Positions 18,666 through 28,214 are shown, numbered from the stretch's first letter. The stretch is DNA of 64,000 nt from Micromonospora pallida (GCF_900090325.1 NZ_FMHW01000002.1:7193001-7257000), one strand, 5' to 3'. Notes: generated by a model not told the origin, from the letters alone. Made by a program: numbers and translations.

Positions 18666-20216
18666 TCAGTGTGGGCGGGAGCGGGACTTGGCCCGCAGCA
18701 TCTGCTGGTCGGCGGCGTCGAAGGCGGCGCGGATGGCGTCCCGGACCAGCGGCGCGGCGGCGTTGACCTCGGCGAAGCCGATGGTCACCCGGACCGGCGT
18801 GCCCGGCACCAGGGACTCCCAGTCCTCGGTCCGGATCGCCGCGTCGATCCGGCGGGAGACCTCGGCCGCCTCCTCGACGCAGGTGCCGGAGAGCACCACC
18901 ACGAACTCGTCCCCGCCGTAGCGGGCCACGAAGTCGCCGCGTCGCATCACCCGGTTGATCACCCCGGCCACCCGTTGTAGCACCAGGTCGCCGGAGTGGT
19001 GCCCGTGCCGCGTGTTGACCGCCTTGAAGCCGTCCAGGTCGCAGACGCCGATGACCAGCCGCTCACCCCGGTTCACCAGGCCGGCGATGTGCCGTTCCAA
19101 CCGGCGACGGTTGGGCAGCCCGGTCAGCGGGTCGGTCAACGCCTCGCCCTCGAACCGGGCGGCCTCCCGGCGCATCTCCTCGTGGTCGATCCGGGCCGCC
19201 ACGCCGTCGATGTAGACGTCCCGCAGCCGGTCGTTGCGCTGCGCGGCGAGCCGGAACGCCATCCGGTCGGCCCGGTGCGCCCCGGCGTGGTCCCCGGCCG
19301 AGGAGAGCGCGATGCTGCGCAACCGGGCCGGCTCGGCCGCGCCGAGGGTCTCGGTGGAGACCGAGGCGGTGTCCAGCCGGGTGACCGCCTCGGCCGGCCG
19401 ACCGGCGGCGATGGCGAGGCAGACCTGCCCGAGCTGCCGGAAGTCGCGGGCGCGGGCGCTGTCCCCGCCGAACCCGAGCAGCCGGACCGGGTCGTTCTCG
19501 GTGCCGGTCTCCACCGGGTCACCCAGGGCGGCCCGGCGCGCGGCGGCGTAGCCGTACGCCGCGAGGCTGCTCGGACGCAGCCGCCCGGCCCGCCCGGTAC
19601 GCCGGTGGCGGTCCAGGTCGGCCGCGATGTCCCGGAGCACCCGCAGGCAGCCGTCGCTGTCGCCGTTGTGGTCCAGGGCGACCGCGTTGCGCAGCCGGAT
19701 ACCGGGCGCGGCGAAGGTCTCCTCCGGGATGCCGGCGGCCAGGCCGAGCTGCCGGGCCTTCTCGATGGCGGTCAGCGCGTACCCGTGGAAGCTGAGGTAG
19801 GAGTACGTCATCGCCAGGTCGTGCCAGCCCCACGCGGTGTCCCGGTCCGGGTCCTCCACCGCGTCGAACATCCGGGCGGCCCGGACCAGGTGGGTGACGC
19901 ACCGGTCGAGGGCGCCCTGGTGGTGCGCGGCCAGCGCGGCCAGCGCGTGCAGGTGCCCGTGCAGGTACGGCTCGGGGAGGTCCCGGACGGCGGTGGACGC
20001 CTCCTCGATGGCCCGGGTGAACTCGGCCGTCCGACCGAGGTTGATCAGCGCGGAGAGGCGCTGGACCCGGGCGTCGGCCCGGGCGAACGGGTCGGCGGTG
20101 GTGTGGATCACCTGGTCGAGGAGGCCGCACGCCTCGGCGGACCGGCTCGCTTCCTGGAGGTCGCGCGCCTTCGTGAGAGCGTCAACCTGGTCGGTGACCC
20201 GGTCGAGCCAACCCAC
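18666..20216 (-). CDS. Diguanylate cyclase with TPR-like N-terminus
   Basis: Makes cyclic di-GMP from two GTP. The product is 516 residues and cytosolic; no membrane segment is seen. Residues 1-340 are Ala/Leu/Arg helical repeats of TPR type (for example ALAALAAHHQGALDRCVTHL). Residues about 355-512 form the GGDEF domain, beginning ALTDPLTGLPNRRRLERH, with the active loop GGDEF at 434-438. The inhibitory I-site RxxD is intact at R425-D428, five residues before GGDEF, so product inhibition is expected. There is no EAL domain. The input is unknown; TPR regions usually bind partner proteins. ATG 20216 starts the protein. Confidence 0.92.
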   Translation of the reverse strand: MGWLDRVTDQVDALTKARDLQEASRSAEACGLLDQVIHTTADPFARADARVQRLSALINLGRTAEFTRAIEEASTAVRDLPEPYLHGHLHALAALAAHHQGALDRCVTHLVRAARMFDAVEDPDRDTAWGWHDLAMTYSYLSFHGYALTAIEKARQLGLAAGIPEETFAAPGIRLRNAVALDHNGDSDGCLRVLRDIAADLDRHRRTGRAGRLRPSSLAAYGYAAARRAALGDPVETGTENDPVRLLGFGGDSARARDFRQLGQVCLAIAAGRPAEAVTRLDTASVSTETLGAAEPARLRSIALSSAGDHAGAHRADRMAFRLAAQRNDRLRDVYIDGVAARIDHEEMRREAARFEGEALTDPLTGLPNRRRLERHIAGLVNRGERLVIGVCDLDGFKAVNTRHGHHSGDLVLQRVAGVINRVMRRGDFVARYGGDEFVVVLSGTCVEEAAEVSRRIDAAIRTEDWESLVPGTPVRVTIGFAEVNAAAPLVRDAIRAAFDAADQQMLRAKSRSRPH

Positions 20217-20371
20217 CCGCAGCCTCCCGTCCGCGCCGGCTTCGGCGCCGCACCGTGGTCGCCCGGTGACATACCCGGTGAGCCCCGCCCGGCACCCGAC
20301 CGACGCCAGTTGGCGCGCCGGAACGGGCGCGCCCGTTCGGGGTGATGTGCGCGACGCTTCATGATTATGTC

Positions 20372-21340
20372 GTGACCGCCACGCCGCAACAGCCGTCCGA
20401 AGGGACGAACAAGCCGCAACAGCCGTCCGAAGGTATGAACAACCGGCACCCGTGCCCGCCGGTGCTCGCCCGGATGTCCCGGATTCTCGCCGGGGCGGGC
20501 GTCGACGCCCCCCGTGCCGAGGCGGAACTGCTCGCCGCCCATGTGCTCGGGGTGCCTCGGGGCCGGCTGCTGCTGGCCGACGGCCTCACCGACGACCAGC
20601 TCGACCGGTTGGACGCCCTGGTGGCGCGTCGGACCGCCCGCGAGCCGTTGCAGCATCTGACCGGGAGCGCCGGGTTCCGGCATCTGGAGCTGGCGGTCGG
20701 CCCCGGTGTCTTCGTCCCCCGGCCGGAGACCGAGCTGCTCGTCGAATGGGGGATCGCGCGGGCCCGGCGGAGCGCCGAGCCGCTAGTGGTGGACCTGTGC
20801 AGCGGATCGGGCGCGATCGCGCTCGCGGTCGCGCAGGAGGTGCCGACGGCCCGGGTGGTGGCCGTGGAACGGTCGGCGGCGGCGCTGTCCTGGCTGCGGC
20901 GAAACGCGGCGGAGCGGGCCGCCGCCGGGGACCGGCCGATCGAGGTCGTCGAGGCGGACGTCACCGATCCCGGGCTGCTCGACGGGCTGACCGGCCGGGT
21001 CGACGTCCTGCTCTGCAACCCGCCGTACGTGCCGGCCGGGACCGTGGTGCCGCCGGAGGTGGCCGGCGACCCGGCCGAGGCGGTCTTCGGCGGGGCGGAC
21101 GGTCTCGCCGTGGTCCGGCCGGTGGTCGCGCGGGCGGCCCGACTGCTGCGTCCCGGCGGCGCGCTGGCCGTCGAGCACGACGACACGCACGGCCGCGCGG
21201 TGCCGGAGCTGATCACCGCCGACGGCCGGTTCGAGGCGGTCACCGGCCGCGCCGACCTCACCGGTCGGCCCCGGTTCGCCACCGCACTGCGCCGCCCTGA
21301 CCACTCCTCGGACCCGGCGTGGCAGACTGGCTCCTCGTGA
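20372..21340 (+). CDS. prmC: Release factor glutamine methyltransferase
   Basis: SAM-dependent enzyme that N5-methylates the GGQ glutamine of RF1 and RF2. The N-terminal helical domain is seen at ARMSRILAGAGVDAPRAEAE. The Rossmann SAM site is VVDLCSGSGAIALAVAQE and the catalytic motif is LLCNPPYVP. The start is uncertain. GTG 20372 gives a 322-residue product with 21 extra N-terminal residues encoded by a 30-base tandem repeat. ATG 20435, inside the second repeat unit, gives a more standard length but has no proper ribosome site. ATG 20342 or 20345 is also possible. The gene ends in GTGATG, overlapping the next start. Confidence 0.9.
   Translation: MTATPQQPSEGTNKPQQPSEGMNNRHPCPPVLARMSRILAGAGVDAPRAEAELLAAHVLGVPRGRLLLADGLTDDQLDRLDALVARRTAREPLQHLTGSAGFRHLELAVGPGVFVPRPETELLVEWGIARARRSAEPLVVDLCSGSGAIALAVAQEVPTARVVAVERSAAALSWLRRNAAERAAAGDRPIEVVEADVTDPGLLDGLTGRVDVLLCNPPYVPAGTVVPPEVAGDPAEAVFGGADGLAVVRPVVARAARLLRPGGALAVEHDDTHGRAVPELITADGRFEAVTGRADLTGRPRFATALRRPDHSSDPAWQTGSS
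20383..20442. repeat. 30-bp in-frame tandem repeat at 5' end of prmC
   Basis: Units 20383-20412 and 20413-20442 match at 28 of 30 bases; both begin GCCGCAACAGCCGTCCGAAG. In the prmC frame they would encode PQQPSEGTNK and PQQPSEGMNN. The repeat is either a coding N-terminal extension or untranslated leader, depending on the true prmC start. Confidence 0.8.
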
Positions 21341-21981
21341 TGCTCTACGACTGCCGGTCGCTGGCCGATCGGGACCGCGGCATCGCCGCGGCGATCGAGG
21401 CCGTCAAGAACGGCGAGCTGGTCGTCCTGCCGACCGACACGGTGTACGGGATCGGCGCGGACGCCTTCACCCCGTTCGCGGTGAAGGCGTTGCTGGACGC
21501 GAAGGGCCAGGGGCGGCAGGCGCCGCCGGTGCTGATCGGTTCCCGGCACACCCTGGACGGGCTGGTGTTCACCCTGCCCCGCGCGGCCCGGGACCTGGTC
21601 GAGGCGTTCTGGCCGGGGGCGTTGACCATCGTCGTGGAGCACTCGCCCAGCCTCCAGTGGGACCTGGGCGAGACCAACGGCGCGGTCGCCGTCCGGATGC
21701 CGCTGCACCCGGTGGCGCTGGAGGTGCTGCGGGAGACCGGCCCGATGGCGGTCTCCTCGGCCAACAAGATCGGCCAGGCGGCCGCGGTCACCGCCGAGCA
21801 GGCCCGTGACCAGCTCGGCTACGCGGTCCGGGCCTACCTGGAGGCCGGGCCCTGTCCGGACCCGGTGCCGAGCACCATCGTGGACCTGACCGGCGAGGTG
21901 CCGCTGGTGGTCCGGGAGGGCGCCATCTCGCTGGACAAGCTGCGCGACGTGGTCCCCGACATCGACAGCCGGGTGGCGTAG
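21340..21981 (+). CDS. tsaC: Threonylcarbamoyl-AMP synthase (Sua5/YwlC/TsaC)
   Basis: Makes L-threonylcarbamoyl-AMP from threonine, bicarbonate and ATP for the t6A37 modification of tRNAs that read ANN codons. The product is 213 residues. The YrdC-fold motif ELVVLPTDTVYGIGADAF (near residue 30) and the later MAVSSANKIGQ are diagnostic. The fold lacks the extra Sua5 C-terminal domain. ATG 21340 overlaps the prmC stop (TGATG). GTG 21337 just before it has a CAGACT hexamer 8 bases upstream and is an alternative leaderless start. It is cotranscribed with, or immediately follows, prmC. Confidence 0.93.
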   Translation: MLYDCRSLADRDRGIAAAIEAVKNGELVVLPTDTVYGIGADAFTPFAVKALLDAKGQGRQAPPVLIGSRHTLDGLVFTLPRAARDLVEAFWPGALTIVVEHSPSLQWDLGETNGAVAVRMPLHPVALEVLRETGPMAVSSANKIGQAAAVTAEQARDQLGYAVRAYLEAGPCPDPVPSTIVDLTGEVPLVVREGAISLDKLRDVVPDIDSRVA

Positions 21982-22593
21982 GTGCCGCCCTTCACCGTCC
22001 TGCACGTCTGCATGGGGAACATCTGCCGGTCGCCGATGGCCGAGCGCCTGCTGGTGCTGGCCGTCCGGGACCGGTTGGTCCGACGCGACCTCGACCCCGA
22101 GCGGGCCGAGGAACTGGTCTACAGCCACAGCGCGGGCACCGGCGGCTGGCACGTCGGGTCGGAGATGAACCCGCCGGCCGCCCGGCAGGTCGCGGCCCGG
22201 GGTGGGGACAGCGTCGGGTTCGCCGCCCGTCGGCTGCGTTCCGACCAGATCGACGCCGCCGACCTGGTGCTCACCGCCACCGCCGACCAGCAGGACTACG
22301 TGTTGGCCCTGCGTCCGGACGCCGTCGCGCGGACCTTCGTGCTGGGTGAGTTCGGCCGGCTGCTCGGCGTGGTGGACGCCGCCGCGCTGCCGCCGGCCGA
22401 GGGGTCCCCGGAGGCGGTGTACGCCCGTGGGGTGGCCCTGGTCGCCGCGGCGCACGCCGCCCGCGAGGGCGTGGCTCCGCTGTCCGGGGACGACCTGGAC
22501 GACCCGTGGGGCCGGGGGGACCAGTGTTTCAGCCGGGTCGCCGACGAGATCGAGGAGACGGTGCAGCCGCTCGCCGCGGTCCTGTTGCCGTGA
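21982..22593 (+). CDS. Low-molecular-weight protein-tyrosine phosphatase
   Basis: 203 residues. The P-loop CMGNICRS (C10 nucleophile, R16) is the CX5R motif of this phosphatase class, which acts through a cysteinyl-phosphate. It starts at GTG 21982 directly after the tsaC stop codon. The related arsenate reductases share the fold, but this genomic position (tsaC-ptp-glyA) is the conserved actinobacterial tyrosine phosphatase slot. The general-acid Asp is probably in the DDLDDPWGRG segment near residue 175. Cellular targets are unknown. Confidence 0.9.
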   Translation: MPPFTVLHVCMGNICRSPMAERLLVLAVRDRLVRRDLDPERAEELVYSHSAGTGGWHVGSEMNPPAARQVAARGGDSVGFAARRLRSDQIDAADLVLTATADQQDYVLALRPDAVARTFVLGEFGRLLGVVDAAALPPAEGSPEAVYARGVALVAAAHAAREGVAPLSGDDLDDPWGRGDQCFSRVADEIEETVQPLAAVLLP

Positions 22594-22727
22594 GCCTGTC
22601 TGGCTTCCGTCCTGGTTTGTGAGGCTCTGCGAATTTTCTGCGGATTTGCGGGAAAACCGGGCTGACCGGGGACGCTGCGGGCCATGCTGAACGGGTCCTA
22701 GCCCAGCTCCTGCGCGGGGGAGAGCTG

Positions 22728-24833
22728 ATGATCCAGGCCCGTCTGCACAAGCTGTTGACCGTCACGATGGCCGGCACGTTGGCCGGGTTGGTGCTCGCCG
22801 TAGCGGCCCTACCGCTCGGACTCGTGCTGGGGCTGGGCTTCTCCAGCCTCGCCGCCCCGTACTCGGAGCTGCCCGAGCACCTGGTCACGCCCCCCACGGC
22901 GCAACGCTCCGAGCTGTACGCCGCCGACGGCGCCACCCTGATCACCTCCTTCTACGAGGAGAACCGGGTCGAGGTGCCGCTGACCGAGGTGGCCCCGGTG
23001 ATGCGGAAGGCGCTGCTCGCCGCCGAGGACGCCCGCTTCTACGAGCACAGCGGCGTCGACCTGCGCGGCATCGTGCGGGCGTTCACCGCCAACCAGGGCG
23101 GTCCGGTCCGGCAGGGTGGCTCGACGCTCACCATGCAGTACGTCCGGAACGTGCTCAGCGGCGACCCGACCCTGAGCGAGGAGCAGCGCAAGGCGGCCAC
23201 CGAGGTCAGCACCGCCCGCAAGATCCAGGAGATCCGTTACGCCCTGGCGCTCGAACGGGAACTCGGCAAGGACGAGATCCTGGGCCGCTACCTCAACATC
23301 GTCTACTTCGGCGCCGGGGCGTACGGCATCGGGGCGGCCAGCCGGCGCTACTTCTCCAAGTCCCCGGCCGACCTCACCCTGGCCGAGGCGGCGCTGCTCG
23401 CCGGGCTGGTCCGGTCGCCGCACACCGACGACCCGATCAACGGCGACGCCGACGCGGCGTTGCGCCAGTGGTCGCACGTGCTGGACCGGATGGTGGAGAC
23501 CGGGGCGATCCCGGCCGCCGAGGCGGCCCGCGCCCGGGCGGAGGGGCTCACCCTGAAGACGAGCTCGGAGCCCGACGACTGCGCGGCGGTGCCCGAGGAC
23601 CGCAACGACTGGGCGTTCTTCTGCGACTACTTCACCACCTGGTGGAACGCGCAGCCGGCGTTCGGCGCGTCGGTGGACGAACGCCATCGAACGCTGCGCC
23701 GGGGTGGCTTCCGGATCGTCAGCTCCCTCGACCCGAAGGTGCAGCGGGACGCGCAGGACCGGGTGCTGACGGTGTACGACCTGGACAGCCCGCACGCGCT
23801 GCCCACCGCCGTCGTGCAACCCGGCACCGGGCGGGTGCTCGCCATGGCGGTCAACCGCACGTACGGTGTCGAGCCGAACCCGGCCGGGCAGCAGAACCGC
23901 CCGAACACCGTCAACCAGTTGGTCGCCGGGGGCGACGGCATCGAGGGCTACCAGGGCGGTTCGACCTTCAAGATGTTCACCCTGCTGGCCGCGCTCGAGG
24001 CCGGGATGCCGCTGAACACCCACTTCGACTCGCCGTCGCGGATCGTCACCCGGTGGCCGGTCTCCGGGCCGGTGAGCTGTGGCGGACAGTGGTGTCCGGG
24101 GAACGCCAACCCGGAGTGGATGGACGGCGACCGCACCATGTGGACCGCCTTCGGCCGGTCGGTCAACACGTACTTCGTCTGGCTGACCGAGCAGGTCGGC
24201 GCGGACCGGGCGGTGGAGATGGCCGAACGGCTCGGCATCGTGTTCCGCTCCGACGACGACGCCCGCCGCGCCCGCTACAGCGCCCGGGACTGGGGACCGT
24301 TCGTGCTGGGGGTGGCGTCCACCACCCCGCTCGACCTGGCCAGCGCGTACGCCACGGTGGCCGCGGAGGGGATCCGCTGCACGCCGCTGCCGGTCAACTC
24401 GGTCGCCGACCGGGCGGGCCGGACCCTCGACGTGGCCCGGCCGGACTGCCGCCGGGTGCTGGACGTGGACGTGGCCCGCGCCGCCACCGACGCGGCGCGC
24501 TGTCCGCTCGGCGACCAGTCGGCGTTCGGGCGCTGCGACGGCGCCACCGCCGCCACCCTGCGGCCCCGGCTGGGTCGCCCGGTGATGGGCAAGACCGGCA
24601 GCTCCGAGGGGTACGGCACGGAGACCGTGGTGGCCGCCACCCCGCAGCTCGTGGTCGCCGCGATGGCCACCAACCCGGACGACCCCCGCGATCCGGCCGG
24701 CGAGCAGGCGCAGGTCGGGGTCGTCAACGTGGTCGGCGGCATCCTCGGCACCGCCCTGCGCGACCAGCCGGTCCGCGACTTCGCGCCACCGACCGAGCAG
24801 ATCGCCCGGTACGGCACCGGCCGGGGGGACTGA
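22728..24833 (+). CDS. Bifunctional penicillin-binding protein (GT51 + transpeptidase)
   Basis: Class A PBP that polymerises and cross-links peptidoglycan outside the membrane. The product is 701 residues. One N-terminal membrane anchor lies at about 13-42. The GT51 domain (about 60-260) has the catalytic-Glu motif LAAEDARFYEHSGVD and GGSTLTMQYVRN. The transpeptidase domain (about 340-690) has STFK (GGSTFKMF), SVN (GRSVNTYF) and KTG (MGKTGSSEG). The ATG follows GGGGAGAG. No PASTA domains or long tail are present. The gene sits between ptp and glyA, where Streptomyces has no PBP, so it is a lineage-specific insertion in this conserved block. Confidence 0.93.
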   Translation: MIQARLHKLLTVTMAGTLAGLVLAVAALPLGLVLGLGFSSLAAPYSELPEHLVTPPTAQRSELYAADGATLITSFYEENRVEVPLTEVAPVMRKALLAAEDARFYEHSGVDLRGIVRAFTANQGGPVRQGGSTLTMQYVRNVLSGDPTLSEEQRKAATEVSTARKIQEIRYALALERELGKDEILGRYLNIVYFGAGAYGIGAASRRYFSKSPADLTLAEAALLAGLVRSPHTDDPINGDADAALRQWSHVLDRMVETGAIPAAEAARARAEGLTLKTSSEPDDCAAVPEDRNDWAFFCDYFTTWWNAQPAFGASVDERHRTLRRGGFRIVSSLDPKVQRDAQDRVLTVYDLDSPHALPTAVVQPGTGRVLAMAVNRTYGVEPNPAGQQNRPNTVNQLVAGGDGIEGYQGGSTFKMFTLLAALEAGMPLNTHFDSPSRIVTRWPVSGPVSCGGQWCPGNANPEWMDGDRTMWTAFGRSVNTYFVWLTEQVGADRAVEMAERLGIVFRSDDDARRARYSARDWGPFVLGVASTTPLDLASAYATVAAEGIRCTPLPVNSVADRAGRTLDVARPDCRRVLDVDVARAATDAARCPLGDQSAFGRCDGATAATLRPRLGRPVMGKTGSSEGYGTETVVAATPQLVVAAMATNPDDPRDPAGEQAQVGVVNVVGGILGTALRDQPVRDFAPPTEQIARYGTGRGD

Positions 24834-24898
24834 GCGGGCCGGGCGGTCAGGCTGGCGCCGGTGAGCGGGCAGCTCACGGCCTCCGGTCCGGAGCCCAA

Positions 24899-24904
24899 TA
24901 GACT
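24899..24904 (+). promoter_or_regulatory. Candidate -10 of leaderless glyA
   Basis: TAGACT lies 8 bases before the GTG of glyA, with no Shine-Dalgarno sequence. Identical TAGACT hexamers lie 6-7 bases before the starts of meaA and the aldehyde dehydrogenase gene. Confidence 0.55.
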
Positions 24905-24912
24905 CTGGCGTT

Positions 24913-26199
24913 GTGGACAATACGACGCCCACCTTCTGGGGGCCGGACTTCGACCAGCTCAGGGCCACCGACCCGGAGATCGCGTCGGTGGTGCTCGGCG
25001 AGCTGGACCGGCTGCGCGGCGGCCTCCAGTTGATCGCCAGCGAGAACCTCACCTCGCCGGCGGTGCTCGCCGCGCTCGGCTCGACGCTGACCAACAAGTA
25101 CGCCGAGGGCTATCCGGGCCGCCGCTACTACGGCGGCTGTGCCGAGGTGGACCGGGCCGAGGAGATCGGCATCGCCCGGGCACGGGAGCTGTTCGGGGCG
25201 GAGCACGCCAACCTCCAGCCGCACTCCGGGGCGAGCGCCAACCTGGCCGCGTACGCCGCCCTGGTGCAGCCGGGCGACACCGTGCTGGCGATGGACCTGC
25301 CGCACGGCGGCCACCTCACCCACGGCAGCCGGGTCAACTTCTCCGGCCGGTGGTTCGCCACGGTCGGCTACACCGTCCGGCCGGACACCGAGCTGATCGA
25401 CTACGACGAGGTGCGGGAACTGGCCCTCGCGCACCGCCCGAAGATGATCATCTGTGGCGCGACCGCGTACCCACGCCTGATCGATTTCGCCCGTTTCCGG
25501 GAGATCGCCGACGAGGTCGGGGCGTACCTGATGGTGGACGCCGCGCACTTCATCGGCCTGGTCGCGGGGCGGGCCGTGCCCTCCCCGGTGCCGTACGCCG
25601 ACGTGGTCTGCGCGACCACCCACAAGGTGCTGCGCGGCCCACGCGGCGGCATGATCCTCTGCCGGGAGTCACTGGCCGCCCGGATCGACAAGGCGGTCTT
25701 CCCGTTCACCCAGGGCGGTCCGCTGATGCACGCCGTCGCGGCCAAGGCCGTCGCGCTGCGCGAGGCCGCGCAGCCGGAGTTCCGGGCGTACGCCGAACAG
25801 GTGGTGCGCAACGCGCGGGCGCTCGCCGACGGGCTGGCCGCCGAGGGGATGCGGCCGGTCTCCGGCGGCACCGACACCCACCTCGCGCTGGTCGACCTGC
25901 GCGGGGTCGGAGTGACCGGGGCCGACGCCGAGGCCCGCTGCGACGCCGCCGGCATCACCCTGAACAAGAACGCCATCCCGTACGACCCGCAGAAGCCGAT
26001 GGTCGCCTCCGGGATCCGGGTCGGCACGCCCAGCGTGACCACCCAGGGCATGCGCGAGCCGCAGATGGGGCGGATCGCGACGCTGATCGCCCGGGCGGTG
26101 CGGACCGACCCCGACGGGTCGACCGGGCGGGCCGAACTGACCAGGGTCGCCGGCGAGGTGGCCGAGCTGGTCCGCGAGTTCCCGGCGTACCCCCGGTGA
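24913..26199 (+). CDS. glyA: Serine hydroxymethyltransferase
   Basis: PLP enzyme that interconverts serine and glycine with tetrahydrofolate. It supplies one-carbon units. The product is 428 residues, a normal length. The PLP lysine is K238 in [42 protein letters not shown] and the substrate-binding Arg near the C-terminus ([14 protein letters not shown]) are conserved. [11 protein letters not shown] replaces the usual DMAHIAGLVAG, a minor variant. GTG 24913 is leaderless-type. The next gene overlaps the stop codon (GTGA), so the two are cotranscribed. Confidence 0.96.
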   Translation: MDNTTPTFWGPDFDQLRATDPEIASVVLGELDRLRGGLQLIASENLTSPAVLAALGSTLTNKYAEGYPGRRYYGGCAEVDRAEEIGIARARELFGAEHANLQPHSGASANLAAYAALVQPGDTVLAMDLPHGGHLTHGSRVNFSGRWFATVGYTVRPDTELIDYDEVRELALAHRPKMIICGATAYPRLIDFARFREIADEVGAYLMVDAAHFIGLVAGRAVPSPVPYADVVCATTHKVLRGPRGGMILCRESLAARIDKAVFPFTQGGPLMHAVAAKAVALREAAQPEFRAYAEQVVRNARALADGLAAEGMRPVSGGTDTHLALVDLRGVGVTGADAEARCDAAGITLNKNAIPYDPQKPMVASGIRVGTPSVTTQGMREPQMGRIATLIARAVRTDPDGSTGRAELTRVAGEVAELVREFPAYPR

Positions 26200-26597
26200 T
26201 CCGCCAGCGACTGCGGCACCTGGTCGTGCCGCTGCTCAGTTCCGCGGTGCTGCTGGTGCTCGCCACCGCCGCCGGCTGGCTGCTCGACGGTGGCCCTGGC
26301 GCGGTCGGCGGGGCGGCGGGCGTGGCCCTGGTGACCTTCTCGTACGCGCTGTCGAGCCTGGCGATCGCCTGGGCCGACTCGGTCCACCCGAAAATGGTGA
26401 TGAGCGTCGGACTGGCCACCTACATCACCAAGTTCATGCTCTTCGGGGTGGTGATGTTCGGTCTCGTCGACGGTGACTGGGGCGGCGTCCGGATGATGGC
26501 CGCCGCGATGATCGTGGCGACCATCGGCTGGGTGTCCGCCCAGGTCTGGTGGACGTTCCGCGACCACCGTCCGCAGGTGACCACCACTGGCGACTGA
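26196..26597 (+). CDS. atpI: AtpI-like membrane protein
   Basis: 133-residue protein with about four hydrophobic helices ([70 protein letters not shown]). Its place just before the ATP synthase genes and its topology fit AtpI, which assists assembly of the c-ring and has been linked to Mg2+ handling. The sequence is weakly conserved, so the call rests mainly on context. GTG 26196 overlaps the glyA stop. The rfe/wecA sugar-phosphate transferase gene that stands between glyA and atpI in Streptomyces is absent here. Confidence 0.7.
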   Translation: MIRQRLRHLVVPLLSSAVLLVLATAAGWLLDGGPGAVGGAAGVALVTFSYALSSLAIAWADSVHPKMVMSVGLATYITKFMLFGVVMFGLVDGDWGGVRMMAAAMIVATIGWVSAQVWWTFRDHRPQVTTTGD

Positions 26598-26760
26598 ATT
26601 CGACTGTCGGGTTGCCGTCGCCACGCCGGGGATGGAGTTTCGTCAGACGCGAGACAGGCGTAGCCTATCCGCCAGCCGAGGCTTCCCTGACCCACACGAC
26701 GAGGTTGTGCGGGGGGTGACTCACAGCCTCGTTCAAGCGGCTGATACCGTTCGCTCCGTC

Positions 26761-26976
26761 ATGGCCGACGACCGATCCGACAAACGTTCCGGACCCCAGG
26801 GTGCGGACGCGGGTTGGGCTGCGGTCGGTTACCTCCTCGGCGGCATGGCCGTCTGGGGCGGAGCCGGCTGGCTCGTCGACCGGTGGCTGGATCTTCCGAA
26901 CGTCGGGTTGCTGATCGGTCTGATCGGCGGCACGGCTGCGGGGGTCTACCTGACCATGAAGAGGCTGGGCGCCTGA
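26761..26976 (+). CDS. atpZ: AtpZ/AtpI-type small ATP synthase assembly protein
   Basis: 71 residues with two hydrophobic hairpin helices (WAAVGYLLGGMAVWGGAGWL and VGLLIGLIGGTAAGVYLTM), matching the AtpZ/ATPase_gene1 family. It is associated with F1Fo assembly. ATG 26761 is preferred over an in-frame ATG 43 codons upstream, because conservation begins at ADDRSDKRSG-GWAAVGYLLGG and a TACCGT hexamer lies 10 bases before the ATG. It ends 27 bases before atpB. Confidence 0.8.
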   Translation: MADDRSDKRSGPQGADAGWAAVGYLLGGMAVWGGAGWLVDRWLDLPNVGLLIGLIGGTAAGVYLTMKRLGA

Positions 26977-27003
26977 CCATGCCCGACCGACGGAGGGTTC
27001 GAG

Positions 27004-27819
27004 TTGACTGAGCTGCCGACCTATGCCGCCGCGGACATTCTGGCGGCGGAATTCCCCCCGGGTGTTGACAGCTTCAACTACCGCAGCCTGATCCCCGGCT
27101 TCCACGGGACGGCCCTGGAGCCGGCCTTCACCAAGATCGCCCTGCTGGTCTGGATCGCGGCGGCCATCGCCATCATCTTCTTCCTGGTGAGCTACCGGAA
27201 CCCGCAGCTGGTGCCGACCAAGCGGCAGTGGATGGCCGAGTCGGTCTACGGCCTGGCCCGGGACAACATCGCCAAGGACATCATCGGGCACCAGGGCGTG
27301 CGCTTCGCGCCGTACCTCGCCTCGCTCTTCGTCTTCATCCTGCTGCTGAACATCTGGGGCATCTTCCCGTTCGCGCAGATCTCGCCGAACTCGCACATCG
27401 CCTTCCCGATCGTGCTGGCCGTCTCGAGCTGGCTGGTCTACATCGGGGTCGGTATCCGCAAGCACGGTGTCCTCGGCTACATCAAGTCGAGCTGCTGGGT
27501 CAGTGGTGCGCCGCTCTGGGTCCAGCCGATCCTGGTGCCGATCGAGTTCGTGTCGAACCTGGTGCTGCGCCCGGTCACCCTCGCGGTCCGGTTGTTCGCC
27601 AACATGTTCGCCGGCCACATGATCCTGCTGGTCTTCACCCTCGGTGGCGTCGCGCTGCTGAACGCGGAGTCGATCTTCATCAAGCCGGTCGCGCTGCTGA
27701 GCTGGGCCATGGCGATCCTGATGACCTTCTTCGAGCTCGGCATCCTGGTCCTGCAGGCGTACGTGTTCACCCTGCTGACGGCGACCTACCTGCAGAGTTC
27801 GCTCGCCGACGACCACTGA
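27004..27819 (+). CDS. atpB: ATP synthase Fo subunit a
   Basis: Membrane proton channel that passes protons to the c-ring. The product is 271 residues with 5-6 transmembrane helices. The essential arginine is in LRPVTLAVRLFANMFAGH. The C-terminal helix (FFELGILVLQAYVFTLLTAT) carries the half-channel residues. The TTG start at 27004 is supported by GGAGG 10-14 bases upstream and the family N-terminus. Confidence 0.97.
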   Translation: MTELPTYAAADILAAEFPPGVDSFNYRSLIPGFHGTALEPAFTKIALLVWIAAAIAIIFFLVSYRNPQLVPTKRQWMAESVYGLARDNIAKDIIGHQGVRFAPYLASLFVFILLLNIWGIFPFAQISPNSHIAFPIVLAVSSWLVYIGVGIRKHGVLGYIKSSCWVSGAPLWVQPILVPIEFVSNLVLRPVTLAVRLFANMFAGHMILLVFTLGGVALLNAESIFIKPVALLSWAMAILMTFFELGILVLQAYVFTLLTATYLQSSLADDH

Positions 27820-27922
27820 GCCGTCGACGCGCGCACCGCTCCATCCCCCCGGTACGACAACTGAAAAGTTCACCTAGTCGAACGCGTGACGGTCACGCGT
27901 TCCCCGCAGGAGGAAACCAACC

Positions 27923-28147
27923 ATGTTCCTGGCCGAGATCTCAGGCAACGTCAACGTCATCGGCTATGGCATCGCGGCGCTCGGCCCGGGCATCGGTGTG
28001 GGTCTGGTGTTCGCCGCCTACATCCAGGCGACCGCCCGCCAGCCGGAGAGCGCCAGCCTGACCCGGGTCTACATGTTCGTGGGCTTCGCCGTGGTCGAGG
28101 CGCTGGCCCTGCTCGGTCTGGTCCTCGCGTTCGCCCTCCAGGGCTGA
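27923..28147 (+). CDS. atpE: ATP synthase Fo subunit c
   Basis: 74-residue proteolipid of the rotor ring. Two helices flank the polar loop R39-Q40-P41. The proton-carrying carboxylate is E59 in GFAVVEALALLG. The glycine-rich first helix IGYGIAALGPGIGVGL is typical. AGGAGG precedes the ATG. The Glu and its surrounding LxFAL context resemble the subunit c targeted by bedaquiline in mycobacteria. Confidence 0.97.
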   Translation: MFLAEISGNVNVIGYGIAALGPGIGVGLVFAAYIQATARQPESASLTRVYMFVGFAVVEALALLGLVLAFALQG

Positions 28148-28214
28148 GGCCCGGTCAGCATTCAGCTGAACCGGCCGGCCCCTGGTGGTCGGCCGCCGGC
28201 GAAGGGGAGTGTCC

